This document shows positions 1 through 8,848 of a stretch of DNA of 64,000 bases, in pieces. The notes under the pieces are model-generated. The model was not told where the DNA came from, did no database searches, and was given only the letters and a program-made list of their open reading frames with translations. Made by a program: the position numbers and the translations under genes. The stretch is taken from positions 1,364,001 to 1,428,000 of the forward strand of contig CP051228.1 of NCBI GenBank assembly GCA_017792345.1, written 5' to 3'. Position 1 is the first letter of the stretch. Each line of letters opens with the position of its first letter. This stretch comes from Mesoflavibacter sp. GTDB taxonomy: Bacteria; Pseudomonadota; Alphaproteobacteria; UBA8366; Aestuariispiraceae.

Positions 1-552
1 CAGCTCCTCCGGGCAGGCGATGCGCAGCTTGAACTTGAATCGCGCGGCGGCGTGGATCCAGCTGGTCGCCATGTTGTTGCCGTCGCCGGCCCAGGCCACC
101 GTCTTGCCGGCGATGGAGCCGCGATGCTGTTCATAGGTCATGACATCCGCCATCAACTGACAGGGATGTGTCCGGTCGGTCAGACCGTTGATGACCGGAA
201 CGGTGGCATGCTCCGCCAGCTCCAGCAGCTTCTCTTCTTCCGTCGTGCGGATCATGATCGCATCGACATAACGGGACAGGACGCGGGCCGTGTCGGCGAT
301 GGTTTCGCCGCGGCCGAGCTGTGTCTCCGCCGGGGTCATGACGACGACATGGCCGCCCAGCTGCTTCATGCCGACATCGAAGCTGATGCGGGTGCGGGTC
401 GACGGCTTTTCGAAGATGCAGGCCAGGGCCTTGCCGGCCAGCGGTTTCGGCGCGTCGGCCGGGGCGCCGCGATGGGCGTTCCCGTAATCCAGCATGGTGC
501 GCAGGGTTGCTTCGTCGAACTTGTCGAGATCCAGGAAATGCTTAGGCGTCAT
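1..552 (-). CDS. argF: Ornithine carbamoyltransferase, N-terminal part (cut by window edge)
   Basis: Catalyses carbamoyl phosphate + ornithine to citrulline in cytoplasmic arginine synthesis. The first 184 codons are visible. They contain the carbamoyl-phosphate loop FEKPSTRTR near residue 50, the segment RTHPCQ of the second binding motif, and the start of the ornithine-binding domain ([12 protein letters not shown]). The ATG at 552 lies inside the last codons of argD, whose TAA is at 542-544, so the two genes overlap by 11 bp and are probably translationally coupled. The C-terminal part lies to the left of the window. The argD-argF order is common in alphaproteobacteria. Confidence 0.95.
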   Translation of the reverse strand, partial: MTPKHFLDLDKFDEATLRTMLDYGNAHRGAPADAPKPLAGKALACIFEKPSTRTRISFDVGMKQLGGHVVVMTPAETQLGRGETIADTARVLSRYVDAIMIRTTEEEKLLELAEHATVPVINGLTDRTHPCQLMADVMTYEQHRGSIAGKTVAWAGDGNNMATSWIHAAARFKFKLRIACPEEL

Positions 553-1741
553 CGGACACGCTCCAGGCCGATGCCGTCTTATCCAGGATCGCGACCGCCT
601 CGTCGATATGGGCTTCTTCGACGATCAGCGGCGGCAGAAGGCGAATGACATTCTCGCCCGCCCCGACGGTCAGCAGGCCGTTGTCGCGCAGGGCGTCGAT
701 GAATTTCAGGTTGGTGACGTCCGCCGAGCAGACCAGCCCCTGCATCAGACCCGCGCCGCGATGACCGGCGAAAACTTTCGGATGCTTGGCGATCAGGTCT
801 TCCAGACGGTTCCAGAAATAGGCGCCAACTTTCTCCACGCCTTCCAGGAATCCCGGGGCCAGAATGACATCCATCACGGCATTGCCGACCGCCATGGCCA
901 GCGGGTTGCCGCCGAAGGTCGTGCCATGCGTGCCGGGCGTCAGGCCGCGTGCGGCCTTTTCCGTCGCCAGGATGGCGCCCATCGGGAAGCCGCCGCCGAT
1001 ACCCTTGGCCGTGGCGATGGCGTCCGGTTCGATCCCAGCCCATTCATGGGCCCACATCTTGCCCGTTCGGCCGTTGCCCGACTGAACCTCGTCCAGGATC
1101 AGCAGGATACCGAACTCGTCCGCCGCCGCGCGCAGATCGCGCAGATACTGCAGCGCGCCGGGGCGCAGCCCGCCCTCGCCCTGGATCGGTTCGATCAGAA
1201 TGGCGGCCGTTTCCGGCCCGATGGCGTCGCGCAGGGCGTTCATGTTGCCGAAGGGCACATTGTCGAAGCCTTCGACCGCCGGACCGAACCCGTCGAGGTA
1301 TTTCTTGTTGTTCGCCGCGGCGATGGTCGCCAGCGAGCGGCCGTGGAAGGCCCCTTCGACGGTTACGACCCGGAACTTTTCCGGATGACCGTCAACCGCG
1401 TGATAGCGCCGCGCCAGCTTGATCAGCCCTTCCAGCGCCTCGACACCGGAATTGCAGAAGAACACGCGGTCGGCGAAAGACTTCTCCGTCAGCCGCCGGG
1501 CCAGTTTCTCACCGTCCGGAATGGTATACAGGTTCGTCGTGTGCCACAGCTTCCCGGCCTGGTCGGTCAGGGCCTTGACCAGATGCGGATGGGCATGGCC
1601 CAGCGCGTTCACGGCGATCCCGGCATAGAAGTCGAGATATCGTCGCCCGTCCGTATCCCACAGATAGACGCCTTCGCCCCGGTCCATCGCGATCGGCGAC
1701 CGGGCATAGGTGTTCATCACTGCGGATTGGGACTCAGACAT
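542..1741 (-). CDS. argD: Acetylornithine transaminase
   Basis: PLP-dependent class III aminotransferase that converts N-acetylglutamate semialdehyde to N-acetylornithine. It may also act on succinyldiaminopimelate, as known for the family. The protein has the typical opening for this enzyme ([18 protein letters not shown]), the cofactor segment [14 protein letters not shown] and the PLP lysine in [14 protein letters not shown] use the ATG at 1741 (399 residues, the usual length). A TTG nine codons upstream (1768) is in frame and possible, and the GAGGAG directly before the ATG sits too close to be an ideal ribosome site. A sigma-70-like promoter lies about 90 bp upstream, and argF follows with an overlap. 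Confidence 0.95.
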   Translation of the reverse strand: MSESQSAVMNTYARSPIAMDRGEGVYLWDTDGRRYLDFYAGIAVNALGHAHPHLVKALTDQAGKLWHTTNLYTIPDGEKLARRLTEKSFADRVFFCNSGVEALEGLIKLARRYHAVDGHPEKFRVVTVEGAFHGRSLATIAAANNKKYLDGFGPAVEGFDNVPFGNMNALRDAIGPETAAILIEPIQGEGGLRPGALQYLRDLRAAADEFGILLILDEVQSGNGRTGKMWAHEWAGIEPDAIATAKGIGGGFPMGAILATEKAARGLTPGTHGTTFGGNPLAMAVGNAVMDVILAPGFLEGVEKVGAYFWNRLEDLIAKHPKVFAGHRGAGLMQGLVCSADVTNLKFIDALRDNGLLTVGAGENVIRLLPPLIVEEAHIDEAVAILDKTASAWSVSDDA

Positions 1742-1825
1742 CTCCTCGTTCTCGCTTTTTCCTGACAATCCCGAAATCGCGTCGGGCGATCGATTACCGC
1801 CCTGATCCCGCGCCGGGAACGCGGG

Positions 1826-1854
1826 AAATTGCAGTCCTGCGCAGGTTAAGTCAA
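1826..1854 (-). promoter_or_regulatory. Candidate sigma-70 promoter of argD-argF
   Basis: Read on the minus strand: TTGACT (1854-1849), a 17-base spacer, then CAATTT (1831-1826). A short inverted repeat (CCCGCG/CGCGGG, 1806-1825) lies immediately downstream, so it would fall at the start of the transcript. The -10 match is only partial. The location between the oxidase stop at 1886 and argD fits. Confidence 0.45.
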
Positions 1855-1885
1855 CAATCTGAGGGATGCGCCCAGGGCAGGGAGG

Positions 1886-3865
1886 CTAGAAATTTTCCTT
1901 ATGGAAGCCGAAGCGGAAATCGGCGGCGGTCGCGGCCAGGATTTTCGCCAGCGGGGCCGGACCGCAGAAATAGACGTCGACCTGTTTGCCGGGATTCTCC
2001 TCCGCCACCCGTCGGAAGATCGCGCGCCAGTCCGGGCGGTCCAGATTGGTGCGGTTGCGCAGGCCCGTGAACAGGTCTCGGCCGATCTCGCTGTGATAGA
2101 CATCCATGGCCACATCCAGCGTGGCGGAGGTGACGTCCAGCTTCACCCCGGTCAGATAGACCTGCGCATCCAGCAACGCGCCGTCCGGATCCTCCGCCTC
2201 CAGCCCCGAAATCATGTCCGAAAACCATTCGAACGCGTATTGATCGCGGTTCATCCAGACGAAATGAACCTTCTTCAGGCCCAGATCCGTGTCGCCGGCG
2301 GCGCGGCGGCGGAAGACGGATTTCAGGATCGCGGCAAAGGGCGTGACGCCGATCCCGGCGCCGATCAGCACCGCGACCTCGGATTTGAAGATATGCGTGC
2401 TGGGCGTGCCGTAGGGTCCGTCGATATAGGCGTGGCCCAGATCGGCGTGCTGCGCCTTGGCATGGCCGTGCAATCGCTTCGTCCAGTTGCCCAATCCCCG
2501 GACATGGACGGACAGGATGCCGCTTTCCTCCGGACAGGTGGTGACCGTGAACGGATGCCATTCGCGCTTGGAGATTGGCGGATACTTCACGAAGACATAG
2601 TCGCCCGGCTGATACTTGTAGCCGTCGGGCAGTTGCACCTCCAACCGCGTCACCGAGGACGGCAGCGGTTCGGCCGCGCTGACCAGGAAGGCCCGGCGGG
2701 TATGGCGGAAGCGGATCAGCCGTTCCGCGATATAGCCCAGGATCGGTACGCCGGCCCAGATCCAGAAGACCGGTCCATGCAGCAGGGCCAGCACGAACCA
2801 CAGCAGATAGAGCATATGGGTGAAGTAGAAGAGTTCGAACTTCCCACTGCGCCGAATCCAATCCAGCGCGCAGATCCACATGACCAGAAAGGCGATCATC
2901 AGGATCAGGCCCGTCAGCCCGGCCGAGGTGCCGAACAGGTAGGCCGGGATGCCGCCGTCCAGGGTCGCGTAATTCGCCAGATGCGCGGCGGTGTGCAGGC
3001 CCGCAAAGCCCATCATCGCGTGACCGACCAGCTTGTGGAAGGCGATGGCATGGTCGACCGGCACGACCTCACCGAGGACCGAATGCCGAACCCGGGTCAG
3101 CAGGTGCCGCAGCATCGGAATCAGGATCAGCGCGCCGTTGAAGTTCAGGCAGGCCCCGCCGCCGCGCGCGATCTGGACATAGATATTCGCCCCGGCCTCG
3201 GCATAGGTGACCATGGCGTTCGCGAATAGGGCCACATTGACGGCAGCATAGAGCAGCAGGAAGACGGCGGCGGCGCGGTTGCTGGCGATCTTCTGCCCCA
3301 CTATGCGCAACCGGTCGCCCAGGCTCGGCCCGCGCTTCGGGCGAGGCGGGGGCGGCATCAGCATGGCGGTCGCGGAACGCGACATCTGCGTCTTCAGCTT
3401 GGGATAGGCGTCCAGGACGCTCTGAAACTCCGCGAAATCGATACCGCCATCGCCGTCCGTATCCGCCCGCCGGAACAGCGCATCGGTCAGCCCGTTGACG
3501 GCGACATCCGGCAGGCTGGCCCCATGTTGTGCCAGACTGGCCGACAGGATGCGGTGCAACTCATCCCAGTCGATCTCGCCGCTGTCGTCGGGGTCGTGGA
3601 GATCGAAGGCGAAGCGCAGCCGATCCTCTTCCTTGCCCCGCACGATCTTCTCGGCGAAGGCGATGAATTCATTCGTGTCGATCTCGCCGCTGCCGTCGCG
3701 GTCGACCATCGCGAACAGACGCCCGGCGTAATAGGGGTCGCGCAGGCCCAGCGCCGCGCCCAGTTCCGTGGGATCAATGGACGCATCCGCCCCCGCGATT
3801 TCATCGAAACGCTTACGGATCGTGTCGAGAAACGCGCGGTCTTCCGGCGTCAGATCGTCGGTCAT
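1886..3865 (-). CDS. NOX5-type NADPH oxidase with N-terminal EF-hands
   Basis: Predicted membrane flavocytochrome moving electrons from NADPH through FAD and two b-type hemes to oxygen, making superoxide. The 659 residues hold three canonical EF-hand loops (55-66 DRDGSGEIDTNE, 91-102, 135-146), then about six membrane segments (about 195-385). Heme-ligand histidines are spaced as in human NOX2: H277, H291 and H295 in one helix, H350 and H363 (13 apart) in another. The FAD motif HPFT is at 437-440, NADPH motifs GAGIGVTPF at 502-510 and CGP at 634-636. The last residues, FHKENF, match the conserved NOX C-terminus. The start at 3865 has GGGGGA five bases upstream. A TATAGT (-10-like) lies at 3899-3894. 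A plain ferric reductase is less likely given the EF-hands and tail. Confidence 0.9.
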   Translation of the reverse strand: MTDDLTPEDRAFLDTIRKRFDEIAGADASIDPTELGAALGLRDPYYAGRLFAMVDRDGSGEIDTNEFIAFAEKIVRGKEEDRLRFAFDLHDPDDSGEIDWDELHRILSASLAQHGASLPDVAVNGLTDALFRRADTDGDGGIDFAEFQSVLDAYPKLKTQMSRSATAMLMPPPPRPKRGPSLGDRLRIVGQKIASNRAAAVFLLLYAAVNVALFANAMVTYAEAGANIYVQIARGGGACLNFNGALILIPMLRHLLTRVRHSVLGEVVPVDHAIAFHKLVGHAMMGFAGLHTAAHLANYATLDGGIPAYLFGTSAGLTGLILMIAFLVMWICALDWIRRSGKFELFYFTHMLYLLWFVLALLHGPVFWIWAGVPILGYIAERLIRFRHTRRAFLVSAAEPLPSSVTRLEVQLPDGYKYQPGDYVFVKYPPISKREWHPFTVTTCPEESGILSVHVRGLGNWTKRLHGHAKAQHADLGHAYIDGPYGTPSTHIFKSEVAVLIGAGIGVTPFAAILKSVFRRRAAGDTDLGLKKVHFVWMNRDQYAFEWFSDMISGLEAEDPDGALLDAQVYLTGVKLDVTSATLDVAMDVYHSEIGRDLFTGLRNRTNLDRPDWRAIFRRVAEENPGKQVDVYFCGPAPLAKILAATAADFRFGFHKENF

Positions 3866-3963
3866 GGAAATCCCCCAAATCATCCCCGACGCCACTATAC
3901 CCCGCGTCGCACGGAATGGGGTCTTTAATCCAAGCCTTCGGCAAAAGGTGTTTCGATCAGGTG

Positions 3964-5142
3964 CTACGGCCCGTCATAGAGCCAGGCCAGTCCTTCATAG
4001 GATTGTTCCGGTGTGCGCATGCCCAGGACATGATTGCGCAGATCGGCCCGCACATCGGCGGCGTGATAGATCTCACCCAACAGGCGCGCCATCAACTGCA
4101 CCCGTGCGGTGCGCAGATAGCGGGCGTCGCGATAGGCCTCGAAAGCGCGGGGGAAATCGTCGCCGGCCTGCTCCAGGAAATCGGCCAAGCAGACCGCGTC
4201 CTCCGTCGCCATGCAGGCGCCCTGCGCAAAATATTGCAGCATCGGATGCGCGGCGTCGCCCAACAGGACAACATTGCCCTGGAACCAATCCCGCACCGGC
4301 TCGCGGTCACACAGAACCCAATACCGCCAGTCGGTGATGCGCGACAGCAGGCTCGCGGGGCGCGGATCGACGCCTTCGAACCGCTGCATCAACTCGTCCC
4401 GGTCGCCGGTCAGATCCCAGCCTTCGACATAGCGATCGCTGTGGAACACCGCGACCATGTTGAACAGTTCCTTCCGGCGCAGCGGGTAATGCACCAGATG
4501 GGTTTTCGGCCCGGCCCACAGGCAGGCGGAATCCCAGCGCACATTCTCCGGCACCTGGTCATAGGGCAGCACGGCGCGATAGGCGATATGGCCCGACACG
4601 CGGGGCGGCCCGTCGTTCAGCATCTGCGCCCGGATCTTGGACCACAGCCCGTCCGCGCCGATCAGCGCCCGGCCCTCGCGCGCGGTCCCGTCCGCAAGCC
4701 GGACCGTCACCCGGTCGCCCTGGTCGGTGTAGCCGGTCACCTTGGCCTCGGTCTCCAGCACGATCCGGTCGTCCAGTTCCTGACAGGAATTCAGCAGGGT
4801 CGTGTGCAGATCGCCGCGATGGGTGACGGCATAGGGTTTGCCGAACCGCGCCTCGAAGGGCTGCTTCAGCGGGACCTTCATCACCGCCTCACCGGTCAGG
4901 CTGTCCATGAAGCGGATATCGTCGACGAAAACCGCGTCGGCGCGGATCGCATCCTCGATGCCCAGACGCTCGAACATGCGGAAGACATTGGGGCTCAACT
5001 GGATCCCGGCGCCGATCTCGCCAAAGGCGCGGCCCTGTTCCAACACATGAACCCGGCGCCCGGTCAGGGCGAGCGCCCGCGCCGCCGCCAGCCCGCCGAT
5101 TCCGCCGCCGACGATCAGAATGGGTGCGTCCTGTGCCGCCAT
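3964..5142 (-). CDS. FAD-dependent aromatic monooxygenase (3-hydroxybenzoate 6-hydroxylase/salicylate hydroxylase type)
   Basis: Group A flavin monooxygenase of 392 residues. It has the N-terminal dinucleotide motif VGGGIGGLAAA (about 11-21), the middle segment GADGLWSKIR and the FAD ribityl-binding motif GDAAHPMLQYFAQGA near residue 285. These place it with NAD(P)H-dependent hydroxylases of simple aromatic acids. The substrate cannot be read from sequence, and no ring-cleavage genes lie nearby. The ATG at 5142 has GGAGGGG upstream. It follows the DMT transporter gene by 33 bp on the same strand, so co-transcription is likely. Confidence 0.85.
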   Translation of the reverse strand: MAAQDAPILIVGGGIGGLAAARALALTGRRVHVLEQGRAFGEIGAGIQLSPNVFRMFERLGIEDAIRADAVFVDDIRFMDSLTGEAVMKVPLKQPFEARFGKPYAVTHRGDLHTTLLNSCQELDDRIVLETEAKVTGYTDQGDRVTVRLADGTAREGRALIGADGLWSKIRAQMLNDGPPRVSGHIAYRAVLPYDQVPENVRWDSACLWAGPKTHLVHYPLRRKELFNMVAVFHSDRYVEGWDLTGDRDELMQRFEGVDPRPASLLSRITDWRYWVLCDREPVRDWFQGNVVLLGDAAHPMLQYFAQGACMATEDAVCLADFLEQAGDDFPRAFEAYRDARYLRTARVQLMARLLGEIYHAADVRADLRNHVLGMRTPEQSYEGLAWLYDGP

Positions 5143-5175
5143 CCGTGTCCCCTCCGGTTGCTGTTTTGCCCGGGA

Positions 5176-6090
5176 TTATGCCTTGGCCCGGCGGCGCGGC
5201 AAGACCTCCATCACCCCCGCCCCGGTGATCAGCGCCGCCCCCAGGGCCTGACGCGGACCGAAGGGTTCTTCCGGCAGCAACAATGCGGCGGAAATCACCG
5301 CGACGACGATCTCGCCCAACAGCAGGATGCCGACCGTCGCCGGGGGCAGCCGTTTCGCCCCCCAGATGGTCAGAACATAAATCGGGATCAGCAGCACCAT
5401 CGCCAGCAGGAAGAAGGCGGCGTTCGTGTCCATCACCGTATCCAGTCCCGGCGCGCGGCCGATATCCACCGCCGGAAAGGCGGCAATCAGAAGCGCGCTG
5501 GACAGGACGGTTCCGATCACGAAACAGAAGGACAATTCGAAGGTCGGAACCTTGCGGCCGACAAAGATGCGGGTCGATCCGACGGACCAGGCGATCCCCG
5601 CCGCGATGGCCATCCAATCGCCCAGCGATTCCGGCAGCGGCAGGCCGCTATCGGCTTCCAGCACGACCATCAGCCCGGCGAAGCCGAACAGCAGCGCCCC
5701 GGCCCGGCGCGCCGTCATCCGCTCGCCCAGCCAGATCAGCCCGATGGCGGTGCTCCAGGCCGGCGACAGATAGAACAGCAGGATCGCGCGCACGACCTCG
5801 GTCAGGTTCAGGCTGATGCCGTAGAGGCTGAGCGCAAGCCCCATCAGGAGACCGCTGAGCGCCATGCCGCCGATCCCGTCCAACAGCCGCCGCCAGCGCC
5901 ACAGGGCGATGGGCAGCAACACCAGAAACACGGCGCCGTTCAGGACCAGGGACGGCCAGGCCTTCTCGATCCCCTCCGCCTCCATCTGGCGCATCGGAAT
6001 CCAGTACAGCCCCCACAGGACGGAGCTGAGCAGGATGGCAAGGCTGGGCATAAGGGGCGCGGATGGCGGGGGCGCCGGGCGATCGGACAT
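5176..6090 (-). CDS. DMT-superfamily (EamA-type) transporter
   Basis: Inner-membrane protein of 304 residues with about ten hydrophobic helices arranged as two EamA repeats (about 15-150 and 165-295). The first repeat opens with the characteristic ILLSSVLWGLYWIPMR. Such proteins export or import small metabolites, and the substrate is unknown. It sits 29 bp after the uracil-DNA glycosylase gene and 33 bp before the FAD monooxygenase gene, all leftward, suggesting one transcript. The C-terminus is basic (PRRRAKA). Confidence 0.85.
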   Translation of the reverse strand: MSDRPAPPPSAPLMPSLAILLSSVLWGLYWIPMRQMEAEGIEKAWPSLVLNGAVFLVLLPIALWRWRRLLDGIGGMALSGLLMGLALSLYGISLNLTEVVRAILLFYLSPAWSTAIGLIWLGERMTARRAGALLFGFAGLMVVLEADSGLPLPESLGDWMAIAAGIAWSVGSTRIFVGRKVPTFELSFCFVIGTVLSSALLIAAFPAVDIGRAPGLDTVMDTNAAFFLLAMVLLIPIYVLTIWGAKRLPPATVGILLLGEIVVAVISAALLLPEEPFGPRQALGAALITGAGVMEVLPRRRAKA

Positions 6091-6119
6091 CGGGGCTTTC
6101 CGGAACGTGGAACAACCCG

Positions 6120-6704
6120 TCAGTCGATAATCGCCCGGACCCGGGATCGCAACTCCGGCAGGACGGTTTCGTCGAACCAGGGATTCTTGCGCTGCCAGGC
6201 ATTGGTGCGCCAGGACGGATGCGGCAGGGGCAGAAAGCCGTCTTCCAGATGGGTTTGAAAGTCGCGCACGCTGTCGGTCATGGTCTTCCCCGCCCGCGCG
6301 CCCAGATAGCGCTTCTGCGCATAGGACCCGACCAGCAGGGTCAGGGCGATGCCGGGCAGATGGGCCAGCAGCTTGTCATGCCAGGCGGGGGCGCATTCCG
6401 GCCGGGGCGGATTGTCCCCGCCTTTCGGGTCGCGGCCGGGATAACAGAAGCCCATCGGCATGATCGCGATGCGGCCTTCGTCATAGAAGATTTCCTTGTC
6501 GACCTGCAGCCAATCGCGCAGCCGGTCGCCGGACGGGTCGTTCCAGGGAATGCCGCTTTCATGCACCTTGGTGCCCGGCGCCTGGCCGATGATCAACAGC
6601 CGCGCCGTCGGCAACATCCGCACGATCGGACGCGGCCCCAGCGGCAGGTGGTCGGCGCAGATCGTGCAGGCCCGGACGTCGCGCAGCAGCGGTTCCAGGC
6701 TCAT
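6120..6704 (-). CDS. Uracil-DNA glycosylase family protein
   Basis: A 194-residue protein of the UDG superfamily. It has an N-terminal CTIC motif (about 12-15), a catalytic-loop-like GQAPGTKVHESGIPWND segment near 40-56, and a C-terminal HPSWR motif in the position of the DNA-intercalating loop. Family members remove uracil or related bases from DNA. This subgroup is less studied, so activity is inferred. The ATG at 6704 overlaps the TGA of the upstream sirtuin gene (ATGA at 6704-6701), which makes translational coupling likely. A longer in-frame reading upstream lies inside the sirtuin gene and is not used. Confidence 0.85.
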   Translation of the reverse strand: MSLEPLLRDVRACTICADHLPLGPRPIVRMLPTARLLIIGQAPGTKVHESGIPWNDPSGDRLRDWLQVDKEIFYDEGRIAIMPMGFCYPGRDPKGGDNPPRPECAPAWHDKLLAHLPGIALTLLVGSYAQKRYLGARAGKTMTDSVRDFQTHLEDGFLPLPHPSWRTNAWQRKNPWFDETVLPELRSRVRAIID

Positions 6705-7435
6705 CCGCCACCATACCGGAAAATCTGATCGACGACCTGGGGCACCATTTCGGTAGCTGGGCCATAGACCGTGTCGTGGAACAGGGTGGCGCCCTCCGAC
6801 GGTTCCAGATTGATTTCCACCGTCTGGGCGCGGCCGGCCTGGCGCACCGCCTGGACGAAACCGGCGGCGGGATAGACATTGCCCGACGTCCCGATCGACA
6901 GGAACAGGCCGCATCTCTCCAGCGCCGCATAGATCGTGTCCATCATGAAAGGCATTTCGCCGAACCAGACCACATGGGGCCGCATCGCCCCCTTCCGGCC
7001 GCAAGACGGGCAGGCCGTCCGCACCGACATGTCCAGGGTCCAGGGCGCGACCGTGCCGCAGCGCTCACAGCGCGCCTTCAGCAATTCGCCATGCATATGG
7101 ATCAGGTTCATGCTGCCGGCGCGTTCGTGCAGATCGTCGATATTCTGGGTCACGATCAGCACTTCCCCCGGCCAGTCGCGTTCCAGCCGCGCCAGGGCGT
7201 CATGTGCCGCGTTCGGCTTGATCGACGGGTCGGTCAGCCCGCGCCGCCGGTCGTTATAGAAGGCATGCACCCGATCCGGGTCGCGGGCATAGGCTTCCGG
7301 CGTCGCGACATCGTCGATATTCACCGTCGCCCAAATGCCGTCCGCATCGCGAAAGGTGGATAATCCGGATTCCTTGGAAATCCCGGCGCCGGTCAACACA
7401 ACGATGGAATAGGTCTCTGGATTGCTTTCCGACAT
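6701..7435 (-). CDS. cobB: NAD-dependent protein deacylase (sirtuin, CobB type)
   Basis: Cytoplasmic sirtuin of 244 residues that removes acyl groups from lysines, consuming NAD. Visible motifs are GAGISKESGLSTFRD (16-30), TQNIDDLHERAG (96-107), catalytic histidine H115 in HMHGEL, and four zinc cysteines C123, C126, C142 and C145. Y60 and R63 (FYNDRR) match the pair that gives class III sirtuins desuccinylase/demalonylase activity. A likely client in this window is acetyl-CoA synthetase (51799-53742). The stop overlaps the start of the UDG-family gene. The gene diverges from the LMW phosphatase operon across only 49 bp. Confidence 0.93.
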   Translation of the reverse strand: MSESNPETYSIVVLTGAGISKESGLSTFRDADGIWATVNIDDVATPEAYARDPDRVHAFYNDRRRGLTDPSIKPNAAHDALARLERDWPGEVLIVTQNIDDLHERAGSMNLIHMHGELLKARCERCGTVAPWTLDMSVRTACPSCGRKGAMRPHVVWFGEMPFMMDTIYAALERCGLFLSIGTSGNVYPAAGFVQAVRQAGRAQTVEINLEPSEGATLFHDTVYGPATEMVPQVVDQIFRYGGG

Positions 7436-7484
7436 GACACGGCCATGCTACCCAGGTTCTCTTCACAGTTCGAGGGTTCAGTTC

Positions 7485-7970
7485 ATGACAAAATCGCGAG
7501 CGGCGCGGGTCCTGATGGTGTGCACCGGCAATATCTGTCGTTCGCCGTCGGCGGAGGGTGTGCTGCGTCACCTTGCCGTCGCCGAGGGCCTGGCGGACCG
7601 GATCGAAATCGACAGCGCCGGGACCGCCGACTGGCATGCGGGAGAGCCGCCAAGCCAACGCGCCCAGGTCGCTGCGAAAGCGCGCGGCTATGACATTTCC
7701 GGTCTGCGCGCCCGCCCGCTGCGCCGCGAGGATTATTTCGATTTCGACTGGATGCTGGCCATGGACGAAGGCCATATCGCCCATCTGGTCCGCAACCGCC
7801 CCGAAGACGCGACGGCCGAGATCGTCCTGTTCCTCGACACCGCGCCTCAAGTCGGGCGCGGCGACGTGCCCGACCCCTATTACGGCGGCGAGGACGATTA
7901 CGAATATTCCCTGGATCTGATCGAGGCGGGCTGCCGCGGCTGGCTGGAGCGGCTGAAAGGCAGCAAGTGA
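7485..7970 (+). CDS. Low-molecular-weight protein tyrosine phosphatase family protein
   Basis: A 161-residue LMW-PTP with the C-x5-R-S signature at residues 13-20 (CTGNICRS) and the general-acid segment DVPDPYYGG near the C-terminus, so the active site is complete. The ATG at 7485 follows GAGGGTTC. Its stop overlaps the GTG of a fructosamine-kinase homologue (GTGA). This pairing is known from bacteria and plants, where LMW-PTP homologues dephosphorylate ribulosamine 5-phosphates on glycated proteins before the kinase acts. A sugar-amine phosphatase role is therefore as likely as tyrosine phosphatase. No tyrosine-kinase or exopolysaccharide genes lie nearby. Confidence 0.9.
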   Translation: MTKSRAARVLMVCTGNICRSPSAEGVLRHLAVAEGLADRIEIDSAGTADWHAGEPPSQRAQVAAKARGYDISGLRARPLRREDYFDFDWMLAMDEGHIAHLVRNRPEDATAEIVLFLDTAPQVGRGDVPDPYYGGEDDYEYSLDLIEAGCRGWLERLKGSK

Positions 7971-8848
7971 CCCCCGACCTGCGACGCCGGCTGGAACGCA
8001 TTCTGGGATCCGCCATCGCGCAGAGCCGCCCATTGAGCGGCGGCAACATTGCCGAATGCCTTCGTATCGTTACCCAGGACGGCCGCGCCTTCGCCGTCAA
8101 ATCCATGGCCCCGCTGGCCCAGCCGACCGACCTGCCGCAGGCGACGCTGAAGGACGAGGCCTTCATGCTCGACCGGCTGCGCGCCTCGGGCAAGGTGCCT
8201 GTCCCGGCGGTCCATCACGTCGAACGCGATCTGATGGTGCTGGAATTCATACCCTGCGATGACGGGGTCGCGGCCTCCACCGAACAGGAATGCCTGGCGG
8301 ATATCGTCGCGGATCTGCATTCCGTGACCGTCCCGCGCTATGGCTTCGACCGGCCGACACCGGTCGGCCCCCTGCAACGGCCGAACGACTGGTCCGACGC
8401 ATGGGTGCCGTTCCTGCGCGACCGGCGGCTGATGTTTCTGGGCCGGCTGGCCCATGACGCCGGGCGCCTGCCGGACGGTTGCCTGGCCCGGCTGGAACGC
8501 CTTTGCGCCCGGCTGGAGGACTGGATCCCGGAACGCGGGGCCGCATCGCTGATCCATGGCGACCTTTGGATCGGCAATATCCTGTTCAAGGACCGCAAGG
8601 TCGCCGCGCTGATCGATCCGGCCTGCTATTTCGCCGATCCGGAGATCGAACTGGCATTTCTGACCCTGTTCGGCGGCGTCGGCGAGGCCTTCTTCGACCG
8701 CTACCGGGAGCACCGCTCCGTCGATCCGCTCTTCTTTCAGGAGCGCCGGACGCTGTATCATCTGGAACCGCTGCTGGCGCATGCCTGGTTTTTCGGTGGC
8801 GGTTACGGAATGCGGGCGGATGAGATCTTGATCCGATATCTGGAATGA
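7967..8848 (+). CDS. Fructosamine/ribulosamine 3-kinase family protein
   Basis: A 293-residue aminoglycoside-phosphotransferase-like kinase. It has a nucleotide-binding N-lobe (LSGGNIAECLRIVTQDGRAF), the Brenner-type catalytic motif LIHGDLWIGNILF (about 195-207) and the metal-binding IDPACYFADPEIELAFL. These are hallmarks of the FN3K family, which phosphorylates C3 of sugar amines on proteins so that the adduct breaks down. Bacterial homologues prefer ribulosamines and erythrulosamines. The start is GTG at 7967 inside the stop of the phosphatase gene, and the stop overlaps the ATG of the next gene (ATGA), so all three genes are coupled. Confidence 0.9.
   Translation: MTPDLRRRLERILGSAIAQSRPLSGGNIAECLRIVTQDGRAFAVKSMAPLAQPTDLPQATLKDEAFMLDRLRASGKVPVPAVHHVERDLMVLEFIPCDDGVAASTEQECLADIVADLHSVTVPRYGFDRPTPVGPLQRPNDWSDAWVPFLRDRRLMFLGRLAHDAGRLPDGCLARLERLCARLEDWIPERGAASLIHGDLWIGNILFKDRKVAALIDPACYFADPEIELAFLTLFGGVGEAFFDRYREHRSVDPLFFQERRTLYHLEPLLAHAWFFGGGYGMRADEILIRYLE

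Noticed and set aside
3916-6258. A 780-codon open frame on the plus strand opposite the monooxygenase and transporter genes
   Set aside because: It lies antisense to two well-supported genes, is made of low-information Q/R/G/D-rich sequence with no motif, and is the typical shadow of G+C-rich codon use.
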